From CAZPNX01 sp964518765 (GTDB lineage Bacteria > Edwardsbacteria > AC1 > EtOH8), in assembly GCA_964518765.1 (NCBI GenBank), contig CAZFJC010000015.1, positions 12,530 through 76,529 of the forward strand: 64,000 nucleotides of DNA, given 5' to 3'. The notes under the pieces were generated by a model. The model made no database searches, had not been told where the DNA came from, and saw nothing but the letters and a program-made list of their open reading frames with translations. This document shows, one piece after another, positions 7,583 to 16,017 of this stretch; positions within the stretch are counted from its first letter, which is position 1, and the number at the start of each line of letters is the position of its first letter. Both the position numbers and the translations under genes were made by a program.

Positions 7583-8701
7583 TTACAGCTTCCGGGCTAC
7601 CGCTTCGCCCATCTCCAGGGTCTTGGCCTCGCCGCCCATGTCGTAGGTCCGCACCTTGCCTTCGGCGATAACCTCGGCTACCGCCTTCTCCATCCTGACG
7701 GCCATCTCCTTTTCGCCCAGCCAATCCAGCATCATCTTGGCGGCCAGGATGGTGGCCAGGGGGTTGGCCTTGTACATGCCGGCGTATTTGGGGGCCGAGC
7801 CGTGGGTGGGCTCGAACACCGCCAGCTTGTCGCCGATGTTGCCGGAGCAGCCGAAGCCCAGCCCGCCCACCATCTGGGCGCAGAGGTCGGAGACGATGTC
7901 GCCGAACATGTTGGTGGCCACCAGCACCGAGTAGTTCTTTGGGTTCTTCAGGAGCCACATGCAGATGGCGTCGATGTTGGCGTCGTCCATCTGGATGCCG
8001 GGATAGTCCTTGGCCACCTCCTTGCCGATGTCCAGGAAAAGGCCCTCGGTGGCCCGGACCACGTTGGCCTTGTGGATGACGGTGACCTTGGGGTAGTTGA
8101 ACTTCTTGGCGTGTTCGAAGGCCGCCCGGATGATGCGCTCCGAGCCCTTGCGGGTGTTGATCTTGCAGGTGATGGCGTACTGGTCCAGGGCCACGTCCTT
8201 GAAGGCGGCGAAGCCCTTGGCGTTCTTCAGCAGGCAGTCGCGCACCTCCTGGGGCACCGGGTTGAACTCCACGCCCGAGTAGAGGTCCTCGGTGTTCTCC
8301 CGGAACACCACCAGGTCGATCCCCTCCTTGTAGTTGATGGGGTTGCCCGGGTAGGCCTTGCAGGGGCGGAGGCAGATGTAGAGGTCGAACAGCTGGCGCA
8401 TGCGGACGATGGGGGAGCGGTAGACCAGGCCCTTGCCCTGCAGCGCCGGGTCCAGCTCCTTCTCGGCGGCCTTGGCTGGCTTGGAGGTGATGGCCCCGAA
8501 CATGGCGGCGTTGACGTTCTTCAGCAGGTCGATGGTGCGCTGGGGGAAGGCCTCGCCCTCCTTGCACCAGAACTCCCAGCCGATGTCGCCGTGGATGTAC
8601 TCGGCGTCGAACTTGAGGGCGTCCAGCACGATCTTGGCGGCCTCCATCACTTCCTTGCCGATGCCGTCGCCGGGCAGCCAGGCGATCTTGTACTTGGCCA
8701 T
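7583..8701 (-). CDS. Isocitrate/isopropylmalate-family dehydrogenase, probably isocitrate dehydrogenase
   Basis: This 372-residue beta-decarboxylating dehydrogenase starts with the family nucleotide-site motif (WLPGDGIGKEV). It has FRENTEDLYSGVE, which resembles isocitrate dehydrogenases rather than the ELTGG loop of LeuB. The metal-binding stretch ending GDIVSDLCAQMVGGLG and the cofactor loop FEPTHGSAPKYAG are present. It would oxidise isocitrate to 2-oxoglutarate and CO2, or run in reverse. AAGGAG sits before ATG 8701. It is first in a minus-strand operon with the CoA-transferase/lyase fusion and the aconitase-type pair. Isopropylmalate or methylmalate dehydrogenase activity is the alternative. 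Confidence 0.85.
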   Translation of the reverse strand: MAKYKIAWLPGDGIGKEVMEAAKIVLDALKFDAEYIHGDIGWEFWCKEGEAFPQRTIDLLKNVNAAMFGAITSKPAKAAEKELDPALQGKGLVYRSPIVRMRQLFDLYICLRPCKAYPGNPINYKEGIDLVVFRENTEDLYSGVEFNPVPQEVRDCLLKNAKGFAAFKDVALDQYAITCKINTRKGSERIIRAAFEHAKKFNYPKVTVIHKANVVRATEGLFLDIGKEVAKDYPGIQMDDANIDAICMWLLKNPKNYSVLVATNMFGDIVSDLCAQMVGGLGFGCSGNIGDKLAVFEPTHGSAPKYAGMYKANPLATILAAKMMLDWLGEKEMAVRMEKAVAEVIAEGKVRTYDMGGEAKTLEMGEAVARKL

Positions 8702-8718
8702 GGATGACTCCTTTGCTT

Positions 8719-8756
8719 TAAACGTTTATTTTACTTAATAGAGTCGTTCAAGTCAA
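8719..8756 (-). promoter_or_regulatory. Sigma70-type promoter with palindromic operator candidate
   Basis: On the minus strand TTGACT (8756-8751), a 17-bp spacer and TAAAAT (8733-8728) form a near-consensus promoter for the dehydrogenase operon. The -35 box overlaps the arsR-type stop codon. The perfect palindrome TAAACGTTTA (8719-8728) covers the end of the -10 box and the start-site region and could be a repressor site. Confidence 0.7.
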
Positions 8757-9124
8757 GCCGGACGGCGGGCTTTCCGAGAGGCCGCCTTTCCGGAGATAGC
8801 CCGGCCGACATGCCCCATCTTGCGATGGTCGCTGCTTACCTGGCTGTCCTGGTTGGCCCAGCCGACCAAGTGGCGCAGGATGACCGGAACGTACTGGCTC
8901 TGAGGCTGACGGGTCAGCCGGTAGGTCACCCAGAGGGCTGACCGCCGGTCCTCCACCAGCCCGGCCTCGCGCAGCTGCCTGAGGTGGCGGGAGACGGCCG
9001 GCTGGGAGATGCCCAGCACTGCGGTCAGCTGGCCGACGCTCAGGGGCTTGTCCTGCAGCATCTTGAGGATACGGATACGATTCTGATCTCCCAGCGCCTT
9101 GAAGACCCTGACAAGGTTTTTCAT
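8753..9124 (-). CDS. ArsR-family winged-helix regulator
   Basis: A 123-residue protein with a standard ArsR fold (ALGDQNRIRILKMLQDKPLSVGQL, then recognition helix SQPAVSRHLRQLREAGLV). No CxC metal-binding motif is seen, so a metal signal is not supported. The C-terminal 35 residues are basic and variable. It lies 51 bp upstream of the dehydrogenase operon in the same direction and could regulate it. A TATAAT-like -10 box (9138-9133) lies only nine bases before the ATG, which hints at a leaderless message. Confidence 0.8.
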   Translation of the reverse strand: MKNLVRVFKALGDQNRIRILKMLQDKPLSVGQLTAVLGISQPAVSRHLRQLREAGLVEDRRSALWVTYRLTRQPQSQYVPVILRHLVGWANQDSQVSSDHRKMGHVGRAISGKAASRKARRPA

Positions 9125-9132
9125 GACCAGTT

Positions 9133-9157
9133 ATTATAATGATATTGTTATATTGTT
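9133..9157 (-). promoter_or_regulatory. -10 box and tandem 8-bp repeat upstream of the ArsR-type gene
   Basis: TATAAT on the minus strand (9138-9133) is preceded by two exact copies of ATATTGTT (9142-9149 and 9150-9157, plus-strand reading). The placement fits an autoregulatory operator; no clear -35 box is seen. Confidence 0.4.
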
Positions 9158-9231
9158 ATCAGATAGGTAATGGTAACACGGCGTCGGAGGCGCTGTCAAG
9201 CAAAAACGACCCTTGCCTGGGGATATGTCCC

Positions 9232-9260
9232 TTGCGCCCGGACAGCATTTGTGTTATGAT
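9232..9260 (+). promoter_or_regulatory. Sigma70-type promoter for the first TPR gene
   Basis: TTGCGC (9232-9237), a 17-bp spacer and TATGAT (9255-9260), about 70 bp before the start codon of the downstream TPR gene. Confidence 0.55.
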
Positions 9261-9329
9261 AAAGTCTAACCCGGTGGCCGCCTGCCGTCGGCGGGACGGA
9301 CGCCGGGCCAAGTGGGGGGACGCCCAGAT

Positions 9330-10727
9330 ATGGACGTGAAAATAGAACAGGCAAGGCAGAGGTATCTCAAGTCCAGCCCCGGGGAAAGGTTCCAGGCCGG
9401 CCTGGAGCTGGCCGACATCCTCATCCAGGCGGGGCGCTACCAGGAGGCCGAGGAGCTGCTGGAAGGGATCTCAACTTTGTCGGAGAGCGCCGTGGACAGA
9501 GCGGGGGTAATGCGGCGGCGCGGCGAATCGCTTTTCCGCCAGAGCCTCTTCGATCAGGCCTACTCGGTGCTGGGCGAAGCTTTGGCGCTTCTGGCGGAGT
9601 CGCCGGGTGAGATGGAGCTGTTCTTCATTTATCGCGGTCTTTGTTGGGTGTTCATACGGCAGGGGTACATGGAACGGGCCCGAAGCTTCTGCGATGGGGC
9701 TAAAAGCGTGCTGGAGCTCCAGCCGGATCAGGGCGACCGCCGGGTGCGGGACGCCTGGGCCACCCTTTACCACTCCATGGCCCTGGTCGAGGGTGGCGAA
9801 GGCCGCAAGGACGAGGCGCTTTCGTACTACCGCAAGGAGCTGGAGATCCTAGAAAAGGGCGGCGAGCGCGCCAAGATGGTGCCTCTCTATATCAATATGG
9901 GCAATATTTACTACGGCCAGGGCCGTCTGGCCAAGGCGCTGGAGATGCAGTTGGAGGCCCTGTCCATCCTGGAGGAGGACGGCGACGATTTGCTGCGGAC
10001 TATCATCTACAACAACCTGGGAGGGCTATACCTGGCGGTGGGCGACGTCATAAAATCCAAGGACTACTACCGACAGCAATTGGAGCTGAACCGAGAGGTG
10101 AAGTACGCCATCAGCGATATTTTCGCCCTGGCCGGTCTGGGTAGGTCCTATAGCATGCTGGGAGACAGGGATCTGGCCGAGGAGCACTACCAGCGGGCCT
10201 TGGATCTGGCCCGAAGGCTGCAGACCAAAGGCAAGGAGGCCAGCATTCTGGCCGAGCTAGTGGAACTGCGTTTGGACAAAGGCGACATCGACGGCGCCCA
10301 GCGGGATCTGGACCAGGCGGCCGCGATCATATCTGAGGTCGAGGAGAGGGAGCCCACTCGATACGCCATCCTGCGCGCCCGAATCTGGGCCGCCAGGGCA
10401 TCGAAGCTTCATTCCATCGAAGGAAGGGCGCTTCTACAGAAGACCGCGTCTTTGCTCGAGGAGGCGCTCGGCAGGGAGCCGGTGCAGGCCAGCGAGGAGG
10501 TGATCTCGGGCAAGGAGATGGAGATCAGCGGCTGGCAATTGATGGCGTCGGTTAGGAAGGCTCTGGGCGAGCAAAAAGGCGCCGCGGAGGCGATCGCCAG
10601 GGCAGCGAAGGGCGTATCGGATTTCACCGAGGGTTTCAGCCAAGACCAGCTGGAGCTTTTCTGGAGAAGGAGGGACATGTCTTCTGTGCGGTCCCTGTGG
10701 AACGAGCTCGGCGGGGCCGTAAACTAG
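9330..10727 (+). CDS. TPR-repeat protein (paralogue 1)
   Basis: This 465-residue protein consists almost entirely of tetratricopeptide-type helical pairs; clear units include ALSYYRKELEILEKGGER and YYRQQLELNREVKYAIS. There is no signal peptide, membrane segment or catalytic domain, so it is probably a cytoplasmic scaffold. ATG 9330 is chosen because GGGGGGA (9314-9320) is correctly spaced; a GTG at 9312 is possible. It is closely related in layout to the next gene and to the gene at 62386-63819. Its binding partner is unknown. Confidence 0.8.
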   Translation: MDVKIEQARQRYLKSSPGERFQAGLELADILIQAGRYQEAEELLEGISTLSESAVDRAGVMRRRGESLFRQSLFDQAYSVLGEALALLAESPGEMELFFIYRGLCWVFIRQGYMERARSFCDGAKSVLELQPDQGDRRVRDAWATLYHSMALVEGGEGRKDEALSYYRKELEILEKGGERAKMVPLYINMGNIYYGQGRLAKALEMQLEALSILEEDGDDLLRTIIYNNLGGLYLAVGDVIKSKDYYRQQLELNREVKYAISDIFALAGLGRSYSMLGDRDLAEEHYQRALDLARRLQTKGKEASILAELVELRLDKGDIDGAQRDLDQAAAIISEVEEREPTRYAILRARIWAARASKLHSIEGRALLQKTASLLEEALGREPVQASEEVISGKEMEISGWQLMASVRKALGEQKGAAEAIARAAKGVSDFTEGFSQDQLELFWRRRDMSSVRSLWNELGGAVN

Positions 10728-10746
10728 AACCGAAAGCTAGAAAAAC

Positions 10747-12192
10747 ATGTCGACCGACAGAGGCTCAGGGTTGGGCCGGCTCAAGGACGACCCCAAAGCG
10801 GCCGCCATCATCGAGGAGTTCGAGCGGGCGACCTCCGGCGACGGAAAGCTGGAAGCCTGTTTCCGGCTGGCCGAGCATCTGATCCTGGCCGGGAGGAACG
10901 ATCAGGCCAGGCAGGCTCTGGAGATCGGCCGTGAGTTCGCCAGCAGCGGGGTCCAAGAAGCTGGGTTCCTGAGACGGCAGGCCGAGCTCCTGTTTCGGGA
11001 GAGCCGTTTCGAGGAGGCGGCCCAGGTTCTGGAACAGGCCATCATAGGGCTGGGGGGGCGGCCCGAGCCCATGGAGCTTTTCCGTGTCTACCGGCTGCAG
11101 TCCATGGTCTATTTCCGCCAGGGATATCTGGAGCGGGCCCGGAGCTTCGCTGACGGGGCCCAGGCCGTCCTGACCTCCGTCCCGGAAAATAGCGAAGAAG
11201 CGAGGCGGGAGAAGGAGCTGGCCTGGGCCGAGCTCTACCATCTGGTGGCTCTTCTGGATGGGGCGGTTGGAGACCACGACAGCGCGGTGCGCCACTATGA
11301 CCGGGAGATAGAAATCCTGGAGAACCTGGGTCGGGACGACCGCCTGGGCACAGTGTACAACAATATCAGCGGGCTCTTAAAGACCAGGGACAGCCTGGCC
11401 AGGGCGCTGGAATACCAGCTGCGGTCCTACCGGCTAGCGGAGCAGTCGGGCGACACCCTCTCTCTGGCCATATCCTGCAACAACCTGGGCGAGATCTACC
11501 TCAACCTGGGCGACCTCGAACTTTCACGGGAGTACTACTTGAGATATCTCGAGATCAACCGCAGGATCTCGAACCGGATGGGCGACGCCTTCGGGCAAGC
11601 CGGGCTGGCCAGGGTGGCCGCGGCCACGGGCGACCTGCCTCGGGCTGAACAGCTTTTCCGATCGGCTGTCGAGGTGGCCCGGGAGGTGAAAAGCTTAGGC
11701 CGAGAGGCCAGCTTGCTGTCCGAGCTGGCCGATTTGCTGGGCCGCCTGGGAAGGCACCAGGAAGCCACCCAGGCCTTGGACCGAGCCATCGCCCTGTGTC
11801 TGGAGACCCAGTCGTTCAACAGCCAGCGGCACCAGATAGTAGGAGCCGGGATAAAGCTGGCCCAGGCCAGGGAGGCAACCGGTATCGAAAGGCAGAAACT
11901 GCTGGACCAGGCCCGGGACCTGGTGGAGGGGGCCCTGGCCTCGCCCTTGACAGTCGAGGACGAGGAGCCATACTCGGTCAGCGACCTGGAGAGAGAGGCT
12001 AAGAAGCTTTCGGCCGAGATATGGATAGCTGCCGGAGACAGGGCCCGGGCGGCCGAGGAGGCGGATAGGGCCTGGGCTATAGTTGAGAAAACACTGGAGT
12101 TGTTGCCAGAGAAATACAGGTCCGATTACCTGGCCAAACCAGAGATCCACGAGGTGGAGATGCTTAGGAAGCTGCTGGAGGAAGAGAAGTGA
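10747..12192 (+). CDS. TPR-repeat protein (paralogue 2)
   Basis: This 481-residue cytoplasmic TPR protein starts 19 bp after its paralogue. The two share order and motifs, for example EMELFFIYRGLCWVFIRQGY in the first against EPMELFRVYRLQSMVYFRQGY here, and a conserved YNN(L/I)(G/S)GL repeat. They therefore arose by tandem duplication. The stop overlaps the GTG start of the C26 amidotransferase by 4 bp, implying translational coupling. No enzymatic domain is visible. Confidence 0.8.
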   Translation: MSTDRGSGLGRLKDDPKAAAIIEEFERATSGDGKLEACFRLAEHLILAGRNDQARQALEIGREFASSGVQEAGFLRRQAELLFRESRFEEAAQVLEQAIIGLGGRPEPMELFRVYRLQSMVYFRQGYLERARSFADGAQAVLTSVPENSEEARREKELAWAELYHLVALLDGAVGDHDSAVRHYDREIEILENLGRDDRLGTVYNNISGLLKTRDSLARALEYQLRSYRLAEQSGDTLSLAISCNNLGEIYLNLGDLELSREYYLRYLEINRRISNRMGDAFGQAGLARVAAATGDLPRAEQLFRSAVEVAREVKSLGREASLLSELADLLGRLGRHQEATQALDRAIALCLETQSFNSQRHQIVGAGIKLAQAREATGIERQKLLDQARDLVEGALASPLTVEDEEPYSVSDLEREAKKLSAEIWIAAGDRARAAEEADRAWAIVEKTLELLPEKYRSDYLAKPEIHEVEMLRKLLEEEK

Positions 12193-12926
12193 GCCGTTCC
12201 CCGGTGATCGCCATGACCGCCCTGCACAGCCCGGACCGAGAGTCCTACCACCACATTCTAACGGGGCCCTATCTGCGGGCGGTGGCCGAAGCCGGCGGCT
12301 ACCCGATAGTTCTGCCGGCTATGCCGAATAATGTGGGGCCGGGGTTGGACATGGCCGCGGGCCTGCTGCTCATTGGCGGAGGGGACATAGAGGCCAGGCA
12401 CATCGGCAAAACCAATCATCCCCGCGCCAAGTTCTTTAACCCGCTGCGCGACGACTTCGAGCTGGCCATTATCAAAGAGGCCCGAAGGAGGAGGATGCCC
12501 ATGTTCGGCATCTGCCGGGGGCACCAGCTCCTGAACGTGGCCCTGGGCGGGGGGCTGTACCAGGACATCGCCGACGAGCAGGGCTCTGACTTCGAGCACT
12601 ACCGGGAGGACCTGCCCAACGACCCGGTGCACTCGGTGAGCATCGCCCCCGACTCCTGCCTGGCCTCGATACTGGGGGCCACCCATCTTTCGGTCAACAG
12701 CGTCCACCACCAGGCGGTCAAGGAACCGGCAGAGGAGCTTAAGGCCTCGGCCTGGGCCCCGGACGGGGTGATAGAGGGGATCGAGGCCCGCGCGCAGGAG
12801 GCCGGCTTCGTCCTGGGGGTGCAGTGGCACCCGGAGAGGCTGGTCGATAAAATGCCGGAGCACCGGCAACTGTTCGAGAGGTTCGTCAAGGCGGCCGAGC
12901 AGTATCAACTCACCAAAAAAACCTAA
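12189..12926 (+). CDS. Class I glutamine amidotransferase, peptidase C26 family
   Basis: A 245-residue PuuD-like protein. The nucleophile elbow is MFGICRGHQLLNVALGGGLYQDI and the catalytic His is in GVQWHPERL. The family hydrolyses gamma-glutamyl bonds, classically gamma-glutamyl-GABA in putrescine breakdown. No other putrescine genes are nearby, so the substrate is open. The GTG start overlaps the preceding TPR stop (GTGA), so it belongs to the TPR operon. Confidence 0.85.
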   Translation: MSRSPVIAMTALHSPDRESYHHILTGPYLRAVAEAGGYPIVLPAMPNNVGPGLDMAAGLLLIGGGDIEARHIGKTNHPRAKFFNPLRDDFELAIIKEARRRRMPMFGICRGHQLLNVALGGGLYQDIADEQGSDFEHYREDLPNDPVHSVSIAPDSCLASILGATHLSVNSVHHQAVKEPAEELKASAWAPDGVIEGIEARAQEAGFVLGVQWHPERLVDKMPEHRQLFERFVKAAEQYQLTKKT

Positions 12927-12967
12927 CCGCAAAGGCCGCGGAGGTATGCTCGGCGTTCTCTGCGGTT
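12925..12967. repeat. Inverted repeat before lepA
   Basis: AACCGCA (12925-12931) is repeated inverted as TGCGGTT (12961-12967), enclosing a purine-rich segment. It looks like an intergenic repeat of the AACCGCAGAG type, and the lepA RBS follows directly. Confidence 0.4.
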
Positions 12968-12983
12968 AAAGAGGGGTATTCGT

Positions 12984-14792
12984 TTGACCCAGTCCCGCAT
13001 CAGAAATTTCTGCATCATCGCCCACATCGACCATGGCAAGTCGACCCTGGCCGACCGGCTGTTGGAGATGACCGGCACCGTCATGAAGAAAGACATGGTG
13101 GAGCAGGTGCTGGACAATATGGATCTGGAGCGGGAGCGGGGCATCACCATCAAGATGCACCCGGTGCGCATGCTTTACCGGGCGAAGGATGGTCAGGAGT
13201 ACGTCCTCAACCTGATAGACACCCCGGGCCACGTGGACTTCGGATACGAGGTCTCCCGCTCCCTGGCCGCCTGCGAAGGGGCGGTGCTGGTGGTGGACGC
13301 CACCCAGGGGGTGGAGGCCCAGACGGTGGCCAACCTCTATCAGGCCATAAGCCACGACCTGACGGTGGTGCCGGTTATCAACAAGGTGGATTTGCCCTCG
13401 GCCGAGGTGGGGCGCTGCCGCCAGCAGCTCACCGAGCTGCTGGGCTGCCCGGAGGAGGACATCCTGGAGGCTAGCGCCAAGACCGGGTTGGGGGTCGACA
13501 CCTTGCTCGAAGCCATCCTCTCCCGCATCCCCGCCCCCAAGGGGGACGAGGGCGCGCCGCTGCGGGCCTTGGTCTTCGACTGTGTCTTCGACGTCTACCG
13601 AGGGGCCGTACCCTATATTCGTATAGTAGAAGGGGCCCTGCGGGCCGGGATGAAGGTGCGCTTTTTCTCCAACGATAAGGAGTTCGAATGCACCGAGGTC
13701 GGCACCCTGATGATGGGCATGCATCCCACGAAGGAGCTGTCGGCCGGGGAGGTGGGCTACCTGGTGGCCGGCATCAAGACCGTCTCCGACGCCCGGGTGG
13801 GGGACACCATCACCGACGCCGCCCGGCCGGCGGCCGAACCCCTGCCCGGCTACAAACAGGTCAAGCCCATGGTCTATGCCGGGCTCTACCCCACCGAAAA
13901 CCAGCAGTACCCGGAGCTGCGCGAGGCCTTGGAGAAGCTGCGCCTCAACGACGCCGCCCTCTCCTATCAGCCGGAGAGCTCCACCGCCCTGGGCTTCGGG
14001 TTCCGCTGCGGATTTTTGGGAATGCTGCACATGGAGATCGTCCAGGAGCGTCTGGAACGGGAACACGGCCTGGCGCTGATAACCACTGTGCCCAACGTCG
14101 AATATCGGGTGCATACCACCGACGGCCGGATGCTGGTGGTGGACAACCCGGCCGAGATGCCGCCGGAGCACCATCTGCTGAAGATCGAGGAGCCGTTCGT
14201 GGACGCCGAGGTGGTGCTGCCTTCTGAATACGTGGGAAACATCATGAAGCTGTCGCAGGACCGGCGCGGCATCTACAAGAAGCTGGAGTACCTGGACCCG
14301 GCCAGGGCCATCCTCCACTACGAGTTTCCCCTGTCCGAGGTGATCTTCGACTTCTACGATAAGCTCAAGAGCCTGTCCAAGGGCTACGCCAGCCTGGACT
14401 ACGAGTTTCTGGAGTACCGGGAGTCGGAACTGGTGAAGCTGGACTTACTCATCAACGGCGATCCGGTGGATGCCCTGTCGTCCATCGTCCACCAGGAGCG
14501 GGCCTTCGAGTGGGGCAAGGCCCTGGTGGTCAAGCTGCGCAAGCTGATTCCCCGCCAGCAGTACGAAGTGGCCATCCAGGCGGCCATCGGCTCGCGGATC
14601 CTGGCCCGGGAGTCGGTCAAGCCGTTCCGCAAAAACGTCACCGCCAAGTGCTACGGCGGCGACATCACCCGCAAGCGGAAGTTGCTGGAGAAACAGAAGG
14701 AGGGCAAGAAGCGGATGAAGCAAGTAGGCAGCGTGGAGATCCCTCAGGAGGCCTTTCTGGCGGTGCTCAAGGTGGGAGAGGAGGGGGAGTAG
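12984..14792 (+). CDS. lepA: Elongation factor 4 (LepA)
   Basis: A 602-residue ribosomal back-translocase GTPase. G1 is AHIDHGKST (residues 13-21), G3 is DTPGH from residue 79 and G4 is NKVD from residue 133. The EF-G-like domains and the LepA-specific C-terminal domain follow, ending with the basic stretch GGDITRKRKLLEKQKEGKKR. Length is normal. The start is TTG at 12984, supported by GAGGGG (12971-12976) seven bases upstream. Confidence 0.97.
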   Translation: MTQSRIRNFCIIAHIDHGKSTLADRLLEMTGTVMKKDMVEQVLDNMDLERERGITIKMHPVRMLYRAKDGQEYVLNLIDTPGHVDFGYEVSRSLAACEGAVLVVDATQGVEAQTVANLYQAISHDLTVVPVINKVDLPSAEVGRCRQQLTELLGCPEEDILEASAKTGLGVDTLLEAILSRIPAPKGDEGAPLRALVFDCVFDVYRGAVPYIRIVEGALRAGMKVRFFSNDKEFECTEVGTLMMGMHPTKELSAGEVGYLVAGIKTVSDARVGDTITDAARPAAEPLPGYKQVKPMVYAGLYPTENQQYPELREALEKLRLNDAALSYQPESSTALGFGFRCGFLGMLHMEIVQERLEREHGLALITTVPNVEYRVHTTDGRMLVVDNPAEMPPEHHLLKIEEPFVDAEVVLPSEYVGNIMKLSQDRRGIYKKLEYLDPARAILHYEFPLSEVIFDFYDKLKSLSKGYASLDYEFLEYRESELVKLDLLINGDPVDALSSIVHQERAFEWGKALVVKLRKLIPRQQYEVAIQAAIGSRILARESVKPFRKNVTAKCYGGDITRKRKLLEKQKEGKKRMKQVGSVEIPQEAFLAVLKVGEEGE

Positions 14793-14854
14793 AAAAACGA
14801 AATCAGAAGGCAGAAATCAAAATCGGACCAAGTCCGAAACAAAGCGGCAAGACA

Positions 14855-15136
14855 ATGAAGATGGGTTGGAAAACAGCCTTCCTGGTGGCGGTGGCCGTCC
14901 TGGGCTGGACGGTGGCCGTGCTGCTGTTCGTGGTCATGAACCAGTCCACCACCATCGACATCCACAGGAAGAAGTGCGCCGAGCTGGAGGGCGACCTCAA
15001 GGCCCTGGCCGATGTCCTGCCCGGAAAACTGTCGGGGGCAGACGTCGGAAAGCACCACTACCAGAGGCTCCAATTCACGGTTAGCGAGAAGGACACGGTG
15101 GTCGGGGTGCGCTACTGGTGGGACAAGATGCACTGA
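14855..15136 (+). CDS. Small single-pass membrane protein, unknown
   Basis: A 93-residue protein with one N-terminal membrane segment (TAFLVAVAVLGWTVAVLLFVV) followed by a short soluble tail ending VGVRYWWDKMH. I do not recognise the family. It sits between lepA and the first signal peptidase on the same strand, and the tail probably faces the periplasm. A very short AT-rich stretch with CAGAAGGCAGAAATCAAAAT-like intergenic repeat sequence precedes it. Confidence 0.55.
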   Translation: MKMGWKTAFLVAVAVLGWTVAVLLFVVMNQSTTIDIHRKKCAELEGDLKALADVLPGKLSGADVGKHHYQRLQFTVSEKDTVVGVRYWWDKMH

Positions 15137-15213
15137 TGGGATCAGGGAAACATAAGGTCCTCAGCCATTGCAGTATAGGATACAGCAACATTTAATCCAA
15201 CGACCGAGTGAAT

Positions 15214-16014
15214 ATGGCCAAAGAGATCAAGAAAAAGGAAAACGCACTTTTGGCATTCTACCGGGAATGGCTGGCCCAGCCCAAGCTCACCAAGGAGCAG
15301 AAGAGACAGATGCCGCCCTTCAAGCGGTTCTGGCACGAGTGGCTGTGGCCCCTGATCTGGGCAGTGCTGGTGGTCAAGTTCCTCATCAACCCATTCCTGC
15401 TGGCAGCCTACGAGGTTCCCACCGGCTCCATGGAGCGCACCATCCTGCCGGGCGACCGGCTGATGGCCGACAAGTTTACCTACGGGGTCCACATCCCCTT
15501 CAGCGACGCCTACCTGCTGCCGCTGACCGAGCCCCGGCCCGGGCAGATCATGGTCTTCAAGAGCCCGTTCGACGGCAAGACCCTGGTCAAACGATGCGTG
15601 GCCGCGGCCGGAGATACGGTGGCCCTGAGGGACAAGGTACTTTTCATCAACGGGAAACCTAGGGAGGAGAGCTACGTGCGTCATGGGGACCCTCATACCT
15701 TCCAGGTGGACACCGCCCTGATCAACCGCTCCCTATTCCAAAGGGCCTGGGAGGAAGGACAGCTGGCCTATGAAAGCTCTTTCCGGGACAACTTCGGGCC
15801 GGTGGTGGTGCCCCGGGGGCACCTGTTCATGATGGGCGACAACCGGGACGACTCCTTCGACTCCCGTTTCTGGGGGCCGCTGCCCCGGAAGTACGTCCAG
15901 GGCCGGCCATTGTTCATCTTCTGGTCCTGGGACCGCTGGGACAGCCTGCCGTTGCATCTCTTCTGGAAACGTTTTCGGGTCGGAAGAATCGGAAAGCTGC
16001 TGATTACTTCCTAG
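15214..16014 (+). CDS. lepB: Signal peptidase I (first of two)
   Basis: A 266-residue inner-membrane protease that cleaves Sec and Tat signal peptides. The catalytic Ser72 is in PTGSMERT, the general-base Lys126 is in LVKRC, and box E is MMGDNRDDSFDSRFWGPL. A single membrane segment (LIWAVLVVKFLINPFLLAAY) precedes the Ser. ATG 15214 is preferred; an in-frame GTG two codons upstream is possible. The second copy begins 4 bp after the stop. Confidence 0.92.
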   Translation: MAKEIKKKENALLAFYREWLAQPKLTKEQKRQMPPFKRFWHEWLWPLIWAVLVVKFLINPFLLAAYEVPTGSMERTILPGDRLMADKFTYGVHIPFSDAYLLPLTEPRPGQIMVFKSPFDGKTLVKRCVAAAGDTVALRDKVLFINGKPREESYVRHGDPHTFQVDTALINRSLFQRAWEEGQLAYESSFRDNFGPVVVPRGHLFMMGDNRDDSFDSRFWGPLPRKYVQGRPLFIFWSWDRWDSLPLHLFWKRFRVGRIGKLLITS

Positions 16015-16017
16015 GCC

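Noticed and set aside
3877..8701. Plain leucine biosynthesis operon (leuBCD)
   Set aside because: The dehydrogenase has the isocitrate-type FRENTEDLYSGVE loop and there is no leuA; the CoA-transferase/lyase fusion does not belong to leucine synthesis. Not excluded for the hydratase alone.
4483..9100. Long plus-strand open frames opposite the metabolic operon
   Set aside because: They are antisense shadows produced by high GC content; their protein sequences are low-complexity and have no ribosome-binding sites.
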